DNA from: Chloroflexota bacterium
Lineage (GTDB): Bacteria > Chloroflexota > Dormibacteria > Dormibacterales > Dormibacteraceae
Reading direction: 5' to 3'
Assembly (NCBI GenBank): GCA_005880915.1
Contig: VBIW01000036.1
Location: forward strand, 153,800-217,799
Length of the DNA: 64,000 nucleotides
This document shows, in pieces, positions 43,419-51,837 of this stretch (position 1 is the stretch's first letter; every line of letters begins with the position of its first letter). The notes beneath the pieces were generated by a model. That model made no database searches and had not been told where the DNA came from. It worked only from the letters and a program-made list of their open reading frames with translations. Made by a program: the position numbers and the translations under genes.

Positions 43419-43721
43419 CTACAGGGCGCGTTTGACCTGGGCCCGCACTCCCTGCGGAAGGTCGCGGACCGAGTCGGGAATCGCGCTCTGAAGACGCTCC
43501 ACGAGCGTTCGGCGGCGGCGGGTCCGATAGACCATCCACCCGACGATTCCAACCGCGACGATTGCGGTGACGAACCCGGCTGCGACCAGCGTCGGCGGGG
43601 GAACCTTCCGAATGTCCAGGTCCTTCATCTCCCCAAACGAATGCTCGATCGTCTTCCGTCCCGCGCTGATCTGGTTGTTGATCTCGCCTGCAAGCATGCT
43701 CATTGAGGCCTCCTCGTTCAT
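43419..43721 (-). CDS. small single-pass membrane protein
   Basis: A 100-residue protein with one central transmembrane helix (TLVAAGFVTAIVAVGIVGWMVY), followed by RTRRRRT as the positive inside, and a helical tail ending LPQGVRAQVKRAL. I chose ATG 43721 because GGGAGAG precedes it; the longer frame to 43811 overlaps the start region of the divergent zinc-finger gene. Resembles the DUF3618-type tail gene at 47.8 kb in layout but family is uncertain. Confidence 0.65.
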   Translation of the reverse strand: MNEEASMSMLAGEINNQISAGRKTIEHSFGEMKDLDIRKVPPPTLVAAGFVTAIVAVGIVGWMVYRTRRRRTLVERLQSAIPDSVRDLPQGVRAQVKRAL

Positions 43722-43851
43722 CCGGGTCTCTCCCTCCGAAGATGAGAACGAACTGAGAGCCAGTAGCGGCGATACCGCGGGCGTTTTATAGATGAGGCGC
43801 CTGGGCCGCAAGGTTCGGGCGTCTCATAACTCGCATGCGGAGGGCAAGACC

Positions 43852-44013
43852 GTGAAATGCGAAATCTGCGACGAAGAGTTCGCTAACTCCGTCGAGCTGG
43901 ATAAGCACAAGGAGCGCGAACATCCGATGGGCAACGCTGACGAGGACCTGGAGAAGCCCGACCTGCTCAAGGAACAGGAGGAGCGCGCCCCAATCATTCC
44001 AGGCAAGAACTAA
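43852..44013 (+). CDS. small C2H2 zinc-finger protein
   Basis: A 53-residue protein starting (GTG) with a C2H2 finger: C-x2-C, twelve residues, H-x4-H (CEICDEEFANSVELDKHKEREH described by its ligands only). It is followed by an acidic tail. GGAGG eight bases upstream of GTG 43852 supports this start; ATG at 43792 in the same frame has no such site and would add a basic 20-residue lead. C2H2 fingers are uncommon in bacteria; this could bind nucleic acid or protein. Confidence 0.72.
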   Translation: MKCEICDEEFANSVELDKHKEREHPMGNADEDLEKPDLLKEQEERAPIIPGKN

Positions 44014-44039
44014 AGCGTCAGTTTCCTGACAGGGTTCAC

Positions 44040-44076
44040 GACCGGCGGCGCGCCAAGCGTCCGCCGGTCTTCTCTT
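44040..44076 (+). terminator. rho-independent terminator after zinc-finger gene
   Basis: GACCGGCGG, 12-base loop, CCGCCGGTC and then TTCTCTTTA form a 9-bp GC stem with a T-rich tail 27 bases after the zinc-finger stop. Confidence 0.8.
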
Positions 44077-44257
44077 TACTACGCGACCTTGCGATTGAGC
44101 TGCGCCTGCCGCGTGGAGGCTTGCGAGCCGACACCGAGATGGATCACGAGGTCTTGGCCAAGTCCCAGCAACCTCACACGCAGGGCTGAGCGACCGCCCC
44201 CAGTCTGTGTCTCGACGCTCGTATGGCGAGCGATCAAGACGCAAAGGAGGCAGTCCA

Positions 44258-44503
44258 GTGAACGGAATTCGCAAGACAGTGGCAGCGGCCGCAATCGCCG
44301 GGTCGATGCTGGTCGGAGGCGTGGCAGGAGCCGTCCTGTACGGCGTGACCACCCTGACCGCGTCGGCGGCGTCGCCGTCGCCGAGCCCGTCGAGCTCCTC
44401 GACCGGAGCGTTCGTGTCGAACGAGAACGCGACGCACGAGGCCGGCGAGAGCGTGGCGCGCGAGGCTCAGGAAAACGCGGGCCAGGTACCGACCGTCCCG
44501 TAA
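44258..44503 (+). CDS. small secreted Ser/Pro-rich protein
   Basis: An 81-residue protein with a signal peptide (NGIRKTVAAAAIAGSMLVGG) and a Ser/Pro-rich spacer (ASPSPSPSSSST), then a charged Glu/Ala-rich end. GTG 44258 follows AAAGGAGG at 44243-44250, which decides the start. Function unknown; the 244-base gap upstream holds a terminator and possibly this gene's promoter, but no riboswitch I could recognise. Confidence 0.7.
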   Translation: MNGIRKTVAAAAIAGSMLVGGVAGAVLYGVTTLTASAASPSPSPSSSSTGAFVSNENATHEAGESVAREAQENAGQVPTVP

Positions 44504-44524
44504 CGGACGGCGGCTCGGAAACGG

Positions 44525-44547
44525 AGGACCGGCGAAATGCCGGTCCT
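44525..44547. terminator. hairpin terminator between secreted-protein gene and proline dehydrogenase gene
   Basis: AGGACCGGC, GAAAT loop, GCCGGTCCT: a 9-bp perfect stem between convergent genes. T-richness is modest on both sides, so strength is uncertain. Confidence 0.6.
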
Positions 44548-44574
44548 TCGCGGCGCGACCAATAGCGACGGCTG

Positions 44575-45489
44575 CTACGCGCCGAAGAGCTGTCTCGCCA
44601 CGAACAGCATGTTGGCCGGGCGCTCGGCGAGACGACGGAGGTACCAGGCGTACCAGGCGTCGCCGTACGCGATCAGGACCCTGACATCGAAACCCTCGCG
44701 TGCAAGCCGGCGCTGCTCATCGGCGCGAATCCCGTAGAGCATCGCCACCTCCATCTGCGATCGCTCCATGCCGGCCGCCTGGGCGAAGCGCCACGCCTTC
44801 GCGATCAGGTCGGTGTCATGGGTGGCGAGGACCAGGCGGGCGTGGTGCCGCTTGACCTCCGGCAGCAGAAAGGCGCACAGCGCAAGGTAGTTGGCGTCGA
44901 CGTCCCTCTTCGCCGGGAACGCGATCTGCGGCGGTTCCGCATACGCGCCCTTGACCAGCCTGATCGCCGGCTTCGACGGAAGCAGCTTGGCCACGTCGCC
45001 TACCGTGCGATGAAGGTAAGCCTGCAGAGCGATCCCGACGTGGGAGTGCTCGGACTTGAGGCGGGAGTAAAGGTCGAGCGTCCGGTCCGTGTATGCGCTG
45101 CCCTCCATGTCAATCCACAGAAAGCTCTTGGCCTTGCCGGCCGCGCCGGCGAGGCGCTGGAGGTTGGCGTAGGCGGCGGCGGGGTCGATGTCGAGGCCGA
45201 GCTGCGTCGGCTTGACCGAGATCTCCGCATGGACGCCGCCGGAGGCAGCGAGGACCTCCTCGTAATGCTCGACGACCTGGCCGGCGTCTTCGAGCTCGGT
45301 GACGTTTTCACCCAGCAGGGTAAACAGGGCGCCGATGCCTTGCGCTCTCAAGTCAACCGCCGCCTTCAGGGCAGCGTCGAAGCCCTCACCTGGCAGGAAA
45401 CGACGGACCGCGCGCCGGGCAAATGACCAGCGGGGTACGTGGGAGGCGAGCCACTTGTTCTGCGCGCACCACAGGAGGAGCTTTCGCAT
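44575..45489 (-). CDS. proline dehydrogenase
   Basis: A 304-residue monofunctional, FAD-dependent proline dehydrogenase TIM barrel: HAEISVKPTQLGLDID, FLWIDMEGSAYTDRTLDLY (given in shortened form), AIRLVKGAYAEPPQIAFP, ARLVLATHDTDLIAKAW, and the C-terminal YGDAWYAWYLRRLAERPAN typical of the family. It oxidises proline to pyrroline-5-carboxylate. ATG 45489 gives the usual N terminus. A pyrroline-5-carboxylate dehydrogenase gene is not adjacent. Confidence 0.93.
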   Translation of the reverse strand: MRKLLLWCAQNKWLASHVPRWSFARRAVRRFLPGEGFDAALKAAVDLRAQGIGALFTLLGENVTELEDAGQVVEHYEEVLAASGGVHAEISVKPTQLGLDIDPAAAYANLQRLAGAAGKAKSFLWIDMEGSAYTDRTLDLYSRLKSEHSHVGIALQAYLHRTVGDVAKLLPSKPAIRLVKGAYAEPPQIAFPAKRDVDANYLALCAFLLPEVKRHHARLVLATHDTDLIAKAWRFAQAAGMERSQMEVAMLYGIRADEQRRLAREGFDVRVLIAYGDAWYAWYLRRLAERPANMLFVARQLFGA

Positions 45490-45510
45490 TTGGGCTCCCC
45501 AAAGGTATAG

Positions 45511-45535
45511 GAGCGGGAACCTGGGGTTCCCGCTC
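45511..45535. repeat. 11-bp perfect inverted repeat upstream of proline dehydrogenase
   Basis: GAGCGGGAACC, TGG loop, GGTTCCCGCTC. It lies between the zinc-ribbon gene and the proline dehydrogenase start on the same strand. It may be an attenuating hairpin or an operator; no T tract follows on the minus strand. Confidence 0.75.
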
Positions 45536-45540
45536 AACCG

Positions 45541-45780
45541 CTATGCAGGTCGATCGCCCCCCAGCGAACACTCGACGCTGCAATAGGCCTCGGCCCCCCG
45601 CCAGACCGCGGCGAAATCGATCGGTGCGGCGCAGGTGGCGCAGTAAGCCGCCGCCGGTGACTGGCGCTGCACAAGCTGCAACGCCGCTCCAAAGCGGTCA
45701 GGCCTGGCCCGCCCTTCACGGAGGGCGATACGCTCCGCACCACCCGGAAGCCTACCGAGCGGAAGCTGAACCACGCTCAT
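45541..45780 (-). CDS. small zinc-ribbon protein
   Basis: A 79-residue protein whose second half has two cysteine pairs, YCATCAAPIDF and AYCSVECSLG, a likely zinc ribbon. The first part is rich in Arg and Gly. ATG 45780 is chosen because GGAGGGG precedes it; the longer form to 45798 adds six residues over that site. No family recognised. Confidence 0.6.
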   Translation of the reverse strand: MSVVQLPLGRLPGGAERIALREGRARPDRFGAALQLVQRQSPAAAYCATCAAPIDFAAVWRGAEAYCSVECSLGGDRPA

Positions 45781-45920
45781 ACCAAACCCCTCCACCAATC
45801 GCTACGCCGGTTCTGACGCCGACAGCGCAAGTATCGACTCGCTGGAGAATTTGTCGCCGTACCGATGTAGGAGACAGCTCTCCTACCTCCTGTACCTACC
45901 TGTGTCCGTTGTCAAGAAAT

Positions 45921-45950
45921 AAAAAGGTGCCCCCACGCGGGCACCTTTTT
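45921..45950. terminator. strong bidirectional rho-independent terminator
   Basis: AAAAAGGTGCCC, short loop, GGGCACCTTTTT: a GC stem flanked by A and T runs on either side, so it works on both strands. It separates the 45.5-kb zinc-ribbon gene's upstream region from the small hydrophobic protein gene. Confidence 0.92.
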
Positions 45951-45967
45951 GCCGCCGCTTTGACGGC

Positions 45968-46135
45968 TTACCAGTAGTACCAGCGACCGCCTTCTGCGGC
46001 GCGGACGAAGAAGCCCAGCACCCAGAGGATCAGCCCGATGACGAGCAGAATCCAGAGGATGTGAAGCGCTGGTGCCAGCAGACCGCCCCCACCCAGGAGC
46101 AGCAGCAGCAGGATCAGAACGATCAACGCAACCAC
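45968..46135 (-). CDS. small hydrophobic membrane protein (DUF5670-like)
   Basis: A 55-residue protein not long enough for the usual ORF cut-offs. GTG 46135 follows AAAGGAGGT nine bases upstream. Two hydrophobic helices, one of VALIVLILLLLLLGGGGLL type and one ILWILLVIGLILWVLGFF, are joined by a short loop, and the end is GGRWYYW. Many soil actinobacteria-like genomes carry such 50-60-residue hydrophobic proteins with a Trp/Tyr-rich end near other stress membrane genes. Function unknown. Confidence 0.75.
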   Translation of the reverse strand: MVALIVLILLLLLLGGGGLLAPALHILWILLVIGLILWVLGFFVRAAEGGRWYYW

Positions 46136-46267
46136 TCTCGATTTACCTCCTTTCGAGCCAACCCCAAATGGGGCCAGCCGTGAATTACGTCTCTACTTAG
46201 AAAACGCCCTCCTGGACGCGCCTTACCCGGCCGATCGGGCCAGCCACGAGCGGCCGGTTTGCGCCAC

Positions 46268-46303
46268 AAAAAAAGAGGGCCGGTCCCGAAGGACGCGGCC
46301 CTC
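46268..46303 (-). terminator. rho-independent terminator of the 46.3-kb membrane gene
   Basis: Read on the minus strand: GAGGGCCG, loop, CGGCCCTC followed by seven T's. It lies 27 bases past the stop of the 111-residue membrane protein gene. Confidence 0.9.
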
Positions 46304-46329
46304 CTACTCCCCAGAGGAGGGTCAGGGAG

Positions 46330-46665
46330 TTACTTCGAAGGCGAGGCCTGAGCGCTAGGCGACGCGCTGGCGCCACCGCCGCTGCTCGGCAACGGCGAGG
46401 CGACGGACGGGTTGTTCGTGGTTGATGGTGCGCCCGACCGCGTGCCGAACCAGTTCCACTGCGTGAAGCCGAAGAACAGCAGGATCAGCACCAGCAGAGC
46501 CAGGATCGCGGCCGCTACGCCCGCGCCCGCTCCACCGGTCGTGTCGCTCGTTTCGACCACTTCGGAGCCGGCCGGGCTCCAGTAGCGCCGAACGCTGTAC
46601 CCACCGGCTCCAAGGAGCACGGCGAGGACCAGGATGATCAGCAAGACGAAAAGCAGAGTTCCCAA
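46330..46665 (-). CDS. two-helix membrane protein with Ser/Pro-rich tail
   Basis: A 111-residue protein: helix 1 at about 4-22, helix 2 at about 50-72 (AAAILALLVLILLFFGF), then a Ser/Pro/Ala-rich tail ending SPSAQASPSK. TTG 46665 is preceded by AAAGGAGG. No family recognised. Terminated by the hairpin at 46268-46303. Confidence 0.65.
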   Translation of the reverse strand: MGTLLFVLLIILVLAVLLGAGGYSVRRYWSPAGSEVVETSDTTGGAGAGVAAAILALLVLILLFFGFTQWNWFGTRSGAPSTTNNPSVASPLPSSGGGASASPSAQASPSK

Positions 46666-46781
46666 ACGTTCGAACCTCCTTTCAGTTCATTCGACCCTTG
46701 CTCTCGCTGTGAGTCGCCGCTTTGGGCCGCTCGTTTCGGTAACGCTCAAAGCCAGGCTGTATACCTGCGGCTGAACTCGAA

Positions 46782-47807
46782 CTAGGCTGCGGGACGGGTC
46801 GGGCGGCGCCTCACCAGGCCCGCGGCCACCGCAACAGCGACCACTGCGCCTAGAGCCAGGCGCTGAAACATCGACCGTCGCGGCCGAGCGGGAGACGTCG
46901 GGGGCGGCGCCGGCTCCCCCTTTCGCTGCTGGATGGCCTGGAGGGGGGTCGGCTTCTCTTTCGACTCGTGGATCGGGCTCGAGAGGAGGCCTCGCCTGGC
47001 CGGCGCACCGAGGCGGAAGCGGTTGAACACCGCCCCGAGCAGGATCAGCTGGCTGAGCAGGTAGAACCAGGTTGCAAGCAGGAAGAAGAGTGCGAACTGC
47101 GCGCCGTAAGTGTTGAATCCGCCGGCGATGCTTGCGTACAGCCGAAACGTCAACGACAGGATTTCGATCAACACCCCTGCGAGCAGCGCACCCGGCAGCA
47201 CCTCGTGGATCCGGAAGGTGCGGTTGGGGACGAAGCGATATAGGGCCACGAGCAGGGCGACCATCACGAGGGCGCCGGCAATAAAGGTGACGGCGTTGGC
47301 GATCCCGTAAGCCGGCGGCACGAATGCCGTGGCCGCGTTGATGCCCACAGTCAGCACGATGGCGGCGACAAGCAGGAGCATCATCACAAGGCCCATGAGC
47401 CGCTGGCGAAGCATGTCGCGCTGGGTGGTACCGAAGATCTGAGTGAGTGCGAACTCCATCGTCGAAAAGATGCTGCTCGCGCTCCAGACCAGGCCGGCCA
47501 GCGAGAGGACGCCCAGCCAGCCGGCGCTGTCCTTCACACCCTTGAGCGCGCTCTGGAGCTCGGGTTGGGCGCTGCCCGGAAACAGCTGGACGACGAGCAT
47601 CGTGAAACGGGCCTCAGTCGCGGGATCGCGAATCGCAAGGCCGATGATCGCCAGCGCGCCGACCATCATCGGGAACATGGCCATGAAGCCGGCAAACGCC
47701 AGAGCCAGCGCGTAGTTGCTCGCCTGGCTCTCGCCGTACGCACTCAGGACTCGCGCGGGCAGCGTCTTCTGCGCGCGCTCGACTAGCGCCTGTAGCCGGG
47801 CGCGCAA
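46782..47807 (-). CDS. YihY/BrkB-family membrane protein
   Basis: A 341-residue protein with about six transmembrane helices. The family pattern is visible in NYALALAFAGFMAMFPMMVG, WSASSIFSTMEFALTQIFG, YRFVPNRTFRIHEVLPGALLAG (split in mind) and the YGAQFALFFLLATWFYLLSQ helix. BrkB proteins are putative transporters of unknown substrate. The basic tail ends in a hydrophobic helix plus RRRPTRP. TTG 47807 lies 5 bp from the stop of the DUF3618 gene, so they are co-transcribed. Confidence 0.92.
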   Translation of the reverse strand: MRARLQALVERAQKTLPARVLSAYGESQASNYALALAFAGFMAMFPMMVGALAIIGLAIRDPATEARFTMLVVQLFPGSAQPELQSALKGVKDSAGWLGVLSLAGLVWSASSIFSTMEFALTQIFGTTQRDMLRQRLMGLVMMLLLVAAIVLTVGINAATAFVPPAYGIANAVTFIAGALVMVALLVALYRFVPNRTFRIHEVLPGALLAGVLIEILSLTFRLYASIAGGFNTYGAQFALFFLLATWFYLLSQLILLGAVFNRFRLGAPARRGLLSSPIHESKEKPTPLQAIQQRKGEPAPPPTSPARPRRSMFQRLALGAVVAVAVAAGLVRRRPTRPAA

Positions 47808-47812
47808 ACCCG

Positions 47813-48238
47813 TCAGGGCTCTTTCTCGTCCGGCCGCATCAGGCGCTCGAGCAACGCGGTCGCGGCCGTGACGACCAACGGCGGCGTGACCTTGCGCACG
47901 ATGGCTCCCACGGTGCCGGGCTCGTCGCTCTTCTCATTCACGGTGACCGTCACAGTCGGAAGCGGCTTCCTTGCCCGCGACCTCACATCGTCGGCGAGCT
48001 GGCGAATCGATTCGACGGACATCCCTTTAAGGCGGTCCTGCATCGTCGGCCTTCGCAGCCGGCGATAGAGAAAGATGCCGCCGACCACACCGGCAAGAAC
48101 GCCGGCTGCGACGGCGACGATCTTGCCTACGCGCACCGCGTTGGTAGCGGCGCGCTGCTCGAGCACGGTCAGGTTCTCGTCCATGCGGGTGCGGGTTTCC
48201 TTTATCTGTTGTTCGATCTCGCGCGCCGAAGCGCCCAT
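47813..48238 (-). CDS. DUF3618 domain-containing protein
   Basis: A 141-residue protein starting MGASAREIEQQIKETRTRMD, the DUF3618 helix, followed by one transmembrane helix (VGKIVAVAAGVLAGVVGGIFLY) and a basic juxtamembrane part. A second hydrophobic segment sits near 115-130. DUF3618 proteins often travel with holin-X and BrkB genes, as here. Start overlaps the upstream holin-like gene by 37 bp. Confidence 0.88.
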   Translation of the reverse strand: MGASAREIEQQIKETRTRMDENLTVLEQRAATNAVRVGKIVAVAAGVLAGVVGGIFLYRRLRRPTMQDRLKGMSVESIRQLADDVRSRARKPLPTVTVTVNEKSDEPGTVGAIVRKVTPPLVVTAATALLERLMRPDEKEP

Positions 48239-48612
48239 TCCTTGTTCTCCTTGAGGCTGTCAATCGTCCTTTTCGGTAGGCGGACCTGGAAGCGGGAGCG
48301 GGCGACGAGGAGCAGCATGAGCCCGATCAGCGCGTAAGCCCCGGCCCACACGAGAGCAGCCTGCCAGTGCCACGGCACGAGCTCGACCACGAACGCAGGG
48401 ATCGCAACCAGGAGCGCGAGGACGATCAGCAAGGCGGCAGCGACCACGATCCCGACTGTGATGGCATAGGCCGTCGCCAGCTCCTTCAGCTCCTGCTTCG
48501 CCAGCGCGATCTCCAGGGTGACGAGGCGCTGGGCGTCGTGGATCACATCGGAGACCAGGTCACCCGACCTGTACCCGTTCGATTTCCTCGTCTCTTCGAC
48601 AGGCGTGCGCAC
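48202..48612 (-). CDS. holin-X-like (phage holin family) membrane protein
   Basis: A 136-residue protein with an N-terminal helix (DLVSDVIHDAQRLVTLEIAL) and two transmembrane helices (about 45-75 and 85-105). This is the layout of the actinobacterial putative holin-X family. In bacterial genomes these are housekeeping membrane proteins, not phage genes. It heads the holin-X / DUF3618 / BrkB unit. Confidence 0.85.
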   Translation of the reverse strand: MRTPVEETRKSNGYRSGDLVSDVIHDAQRLVTLEIALAKQELKELATAYAITVGIVVAAALLIVLALLVAIPAFVVELVPWHWQAALVWAGAYALIGLMLLLVARSRFQVRLPKRTIDSLKENKEWALRRARSNNR

Positions 48613-48710
48613 CAGTCCGTCCCCGCTAGTTGAACGCCTCGCGCCAGGGGCTTACGCGCAGCCCCTGCGTCGCTTCGCCTGCACCTCCCCATAGATCGGG
48701 AGGAGATGAC

Positions 48711-50009
48711 TCATCCCGGCATGCCTTTGGTCGCGACCTGGTAGGCCAGGGCCACATCCGCCAATACCATCACGGCGGCTGCGCCCCAAGCGACCGCCTG
48801 GGTCACGGGCCCGTTGACGAAGTCGCCCATCAGCTTGCGGCTCGACGTGACCACGATCATCAGCACGATCAGGAAGGGAGCGATCAGGCCGTCCAGCACC
48901 TGCGAATAGAACAGAGCCTTGATCGGATCGATCGATGAGATCGCGAGCTCCATCGCGACGAGAAAAGCCAGGCCGATGACGACGTAGAACTGCGGCGCAT
49001 TGCGCGCCTTGTGCCCCAGGCCGCGCCGCCACCCCACGAGACCAGCGACCCCGAATGCGGACGACGCAGCGAGGACTGGGATCGCGAGCAGGCCCGCGCC
49101 GATGACTCCGACCGCGAAGAGCACCGTCGCGTAGCGCCCCACGAATGGTTCCAGGGCGCGCGCCGCGTCCGCTGCAGTGCGGATCTCCGCGTGATGTGAA
49201 AACAGGACCGCGCCGGTCGCGACGATGATGAAGAACGCGGTGACGTTGGACCAGACCATGCCGATCGCGATGTCGAGGTTCGTGTGCTTCAGCCGCTGCA
49301 CTCCGCGCCTTTCCTCGATTTCCCCGCTCGTCTGCCAGAAGAAGAGATACGGCGTGATCGTAGTGCCGAGCATGCCGACCGATGCCATCAGAAAGCCAGG
49401 CGTCAGATCGACATGCGGCACGAATGTGCTGCGCAGCACCGATCCCCAGTCCGGACGCGCCAGCACCGCGGCGACGATGTAGGCGGCGAAAACCGCGACG
49501 AGCCACAGCATGTACCGGGCAATGACCCGGTAGTCGAGAAAGATCGTCACGCACGCCATCACCCCGGCAAGCGGAACGACCCAGTAAATAAACTTGACCC
49601 CGGTCACCAGCTGGATCGCCGCCGCCATCGCGAGCAGGTCGGCGCCCATTGTGATGACGTTGGCGATGACCATCAGCAGCACCGCAGGGGTCGCAATCCG
49701 CGCTCCAAACGTCGTGCGCAAGACGGTTGCCAGGTCGGTCTTCGTCACGTTGGCGACCTTGGCGGACATCTGCTGGACGACGATCAGCATGGGCGTAGAA
49801 AGAAACAGCAGCCAGTTCTGGGCAAAACCTGCGGTGGCGCCGACGATCGAGTAGGTGGCAATCCCGGCAGGGTCGTTGTCGGCCCCGCCAGTGATCACGC
49901 CGGGACCGATGACGCTCAGGACGTCTTTTGGTGTGACCTGCTCTTGCGTGGCATCGCGTGCAGAGACGGCCTCGCCCTTGGGCCGGCCATGTCTATGGAT
50001 CTCAGCCAC
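48711..50009 (-). CDS. Nramp-family transporter with atypical metal site
   Basis: A 432-residue, 11-12-helix SLC11/Nramp-type protein: [20 protein letters not shown] in helix 1, [20 protein letters not shown], and [20 protein letters not shown] in helix 6. In transition-metal Nramps helix 1 has DPGN and helix 6 has MPH. Here they are DPAG and TPY, so the metal-binding Met and Asn are lost. Similar losses mark Nramp-related Mg2+ transporters, so Mg2+ (or another hard cation) is my prediction. GTG 50009 overlaps the upstream gene by 8 bp. Confidence 0.85.
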   Translation of the reverse strand: MAEIHRHGRPKGEAVSARDATQEQVTPKDVLSVIGPGVITGGADNDPAGIATYSIVGATAGFAQNWLLFLSTPMLIVVQQMSAKVANVTKTDLATVLRTTFGARIATPAVLLMVIANVITMGADLLAMAAAIQLVTGVKFIYWVVPLAGVMACVTIFLDYRVIARYMLWLVAVFAAYIVAAVLARPDWGSVLRSTFVPHVDLTPGFLMASVGMLGTTITPYLFFWQTSGEIEERRGVQRLKHTNLDIAIGMVWSNVTAFFIIVATGAVLFSHHAEIRTAADAARALEPFVGRYATVLFAVGVIGAGLLAIPVLAASSAFGVAGLVGWRRGLGHKARNAPQFYVVIGLAFLVAMELAISSIDPIKALFYSQVLDGLIAPFLIVLMIVVTSSRKLMGDFVNGPVTQAVAWGAAAVMVLADVALAYQVATKGMPG

Positions 50010-50562
50010 GCGCGGCGACCTGCGGTGGTGTGGCAATCGTCCACGTGCTGCGCGCGTCCTCGTCCAGCAGCCCGCGCAGCTTGAACGCATCGGTTTCGTC
50101 TACGCGCAGGATGAGCAAGGCATCGCCTCGCTCGATGCGCGCTCTGGCATCGTCCAGAAACGCTGCCGGCAAGAGGTCGGGCAGCTTACCCATGCCGCTT
50201 CGATCGACCACCTCCTCCCGCTTTGGCTTCACCCGGGCGTGTTCGAGCACGGACTTGCGCGCCAGGTCAGCAGTAGCCCGGTCGGGGAACGCGGCGACCA
50301 GCGTCTGATCGAGCAGGCCCGTCTGCTCATGACGCTCGGCGACCTTCAGCCGAGAGGCATCGACCTCCTGGACGCCGTTGCCGATGCAAGCCCGGGCCTG
50401 CGCGATCAGGTCGTCGCGGTCTTTGCGCCGATCCACCTCGCCAGAAATTTCGAGCTTTTCGCCTGCAACGCGAGCGGAGATCCGCTCCCCGTAGATCGGA
50501 TGAGCCTCGCCGCCCTCCCCGGCAAGCAAGGCTTCCCACCACGCGGCGACACGCGCGTCCAT
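50002..50562 (-). CDS. hypothetical protein with BON-like N-terminal segment
   Basis: A 186-residue soluble protein. Residues about 20-70 ([20 protein letters not shown] then [17 protein letters not shown]) have the beta-alpha-beta look of a BON domain. The second half has two ferredoxin-like stretches, [19 protein letters not shown] and [19 protein letters not shown], like the DUF1269-type general stress proteins. It precedes the Nramp gene with an 8-bp overlap and may regulate or support it. Confidence 0.6.
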   Translation of the reverse strand: MDARVAAWWEALLAGEGGEAHPIYGERISARVAGEKLEISGEVDRRKDRDDLIAQARACIGNGVQEVDASRLKVAERHEQTGLLDQTLVAAFPDRATADLARKSVLEHARVKPKREEVVDRSGMGKLPDLLPAAFLDDARARIERGDALLILRVDETDAFKLRGLLDEDARSTWTIATPPQVAARG

Positions 50563-50619
50563 CTCACAACGACAACGCCCGCGCCGTCATCAGCGGCGTG
50601 TTCGTGCGTTCCCTTAAGG

Positions 50620-51165
50620 ATGCAATCGCCGCAGCTCGAACCCCCGCGGATCCTGCCGGAGAGCCTGGACCGCCGGCTCTACCAGATGATCCACGGCCTC
50701 CCCCACTCGCCGGCGGGGGACCGGTACGTGACAATCCTGTCCGACCTCGGCGAAGGCCTCGGATGGGTCGCGGCAGGGGCCGCCCTGGCGTGGCTCGGGG
50801 GATCGAAAGGCCGTCGGGCGGGGCTGGCGGTCTCGATTGCATCGCTCGGAACGACATACGTGGTCCAACGGATGATCAAGCCGGTGTTCAGACGTAAGCG
50901 GCCATTCGTCGGACGCGACATCCTGGTCGTGGGGATCCGGACCACAGACGCCTCGTTCCCCTCCGGCCACGCCGCGTCGTCTTTTGCGGCCGCGACGGCG
51001 CTGGCCGCCTTCTATCCCAAAGCCACGCCGCTGGTTTTCGCGGTCGCGACTGGGGTCGGCGCCTCGCGTGTCCACCTCGGCCACCACTTTCCAAGCGACG
51101 TCGCGGCGGGCGGTTTGATCGGGATCGCCGCCGGGACGGTCCTTGCGTGGCTGATCAAGGCCTGA
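50620..51165 (+). CDS. PAP2-family phosphatase
   Basis: A 181-residue membrane phosphatase with the full three-part signature: KPVFRRKRP (K-x6-RP), SFPSGHAASS (PSGH) and SRVHLGHHFPSD (SR-x5-H-x3-D). Several hydrophobic helices surround it. Such enzymes dephosphorylate phosphatidate or undecaprenyl pyrophosphate in the membrane. ATG 50620 has AAGGA abutting it, which is too close for normal initiation, so a leaderless or altered start is possible. Confidence 0.92.
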   Translation: MQSPQLEPPRILPESLDRRLYQMIHGLPHSPAGDRYVTILSDLGEGLGWVAAGAALAWLGGSKGRRAGLAVSIASLGTTYVVQRMIKPVFRRKRPFVGRDILVVGIRTTDASFPSGHAASSFAAATALAAFYPKATPLVFAVATGVGASRVHLGHHFPSDVAAGGLIGIAAGTVLAWLIKA

Positions 51166-51293
51166 AACGAGAAGGAGGGCTCGGCCATTGCTGGCCAAGC
51201 TCCCCCAATTCATTCAACGGCTAACCTCGATCGAGTACCGATGTTTTAGACGATTTTTTTGGCGCTGGTCGAGGCCAGAGTCGTGACCGAAGG

Positions 51294-51794
51294 CTAGCCG
51301 CCCTCGGGCCGGGGCCGGCCTGGCTCGAGCGGCGCCTCCACGGGGGCGGCCTCCATCGCGCCGGCCTCGGCCATCAGCTCGCGCGCCTCTTCCAGCCGCG
51401 GCCCCATCACGCTGACCAGGAACCGCCCGGATTCGATCTCCTGCTCGTAATAGAGGGCGCTGTCGCCGGACGCGGCCATGCTGAACAGGGCGCCGGCGAG
51501 CCCGCCCGTCACCGCGCCTGCCGCCGCTGCGAAGAGAAACGTGGCGAGCAGGTTGCCTGCGACGAGGGGGCGCACGCCGGGCACCATCCCGGTCACGACG
51601 GCTCCCAGCACCGCGCCCAGCAGTGCGCCTGCAACTATCCCGCCCGCCACCTTCAGCCCGTAGTGGCCGCGCCGCCCTGTCCGTGGGGTGGCGAGGGAGA
51701 CCTGGTCCTCCGCAAACCCAGCCGCCTTGAGTTTTCGAAGGGCCTCGGAGGCCTCCGAACGGGTTCGGAACAGGCCGGCGACTGTGTCAGGCAT
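51294..51794 (-). CDS. general-stress-type membrane protein with glycine zipper
   Basis: A 166-residue protein. Residues 1-40 (VAGLFRTRSEASEALRKLKA) resemble the stress-protein 17M domain. The middle is a hydrophobic Gly/Ala-rich double helix (GGIVAGALLGAVLGAVVTGM), a glycine zipper, and a second hydrophobic segment. The end is Glu/Pro-rich. The 128-base gap between it and the PAP2 gene contains only an imperfect hairpin just after the PAP2 stop and a T7 run. Confidence 0.7.
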   Translation of the reverse strand: MPDTVAGLFRTRSEASEALRKLKAAGFAEDQVSLATPRTGRRGHYGLKVAGGIVAGALLGAVLGAVVTGMVPGVRPLVAGNLLATFLFAAAAGAVTGGLAGALFSMAASGDSALYYEQEIESGRFLVSVMGPRLEEARELMAEAGAMEAAPVEAPLEPGRPRPEGG

Positions 51795-51837
51795 TTGTCT
51801 TCTCCTTTTAAGAGGTAACGCCTATCCTGTTTCGTCC

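Noticed and set aside
44077..44257. Possible riboswitch upstream of the small secreted protein gene
   Set aside because: Only a ribosome-binding site and scattered weak stems were found; no known riboswitch core could be recognised.
48202..48612. Holin-like gene as evidence of prophage
   Set aside because: Holin-X proteins with DUF3618 and BrkB neighbours are chromosomal; no phage structural, lysis or integrase genes are present.
51240..51262. T7 run as a terminator between PAP2 and the stress-protein gene
   Set aside because: No GC-rich stem directly precedes the T run on the plus strand; the imperfect hairpin lies about 50 bases earlier.
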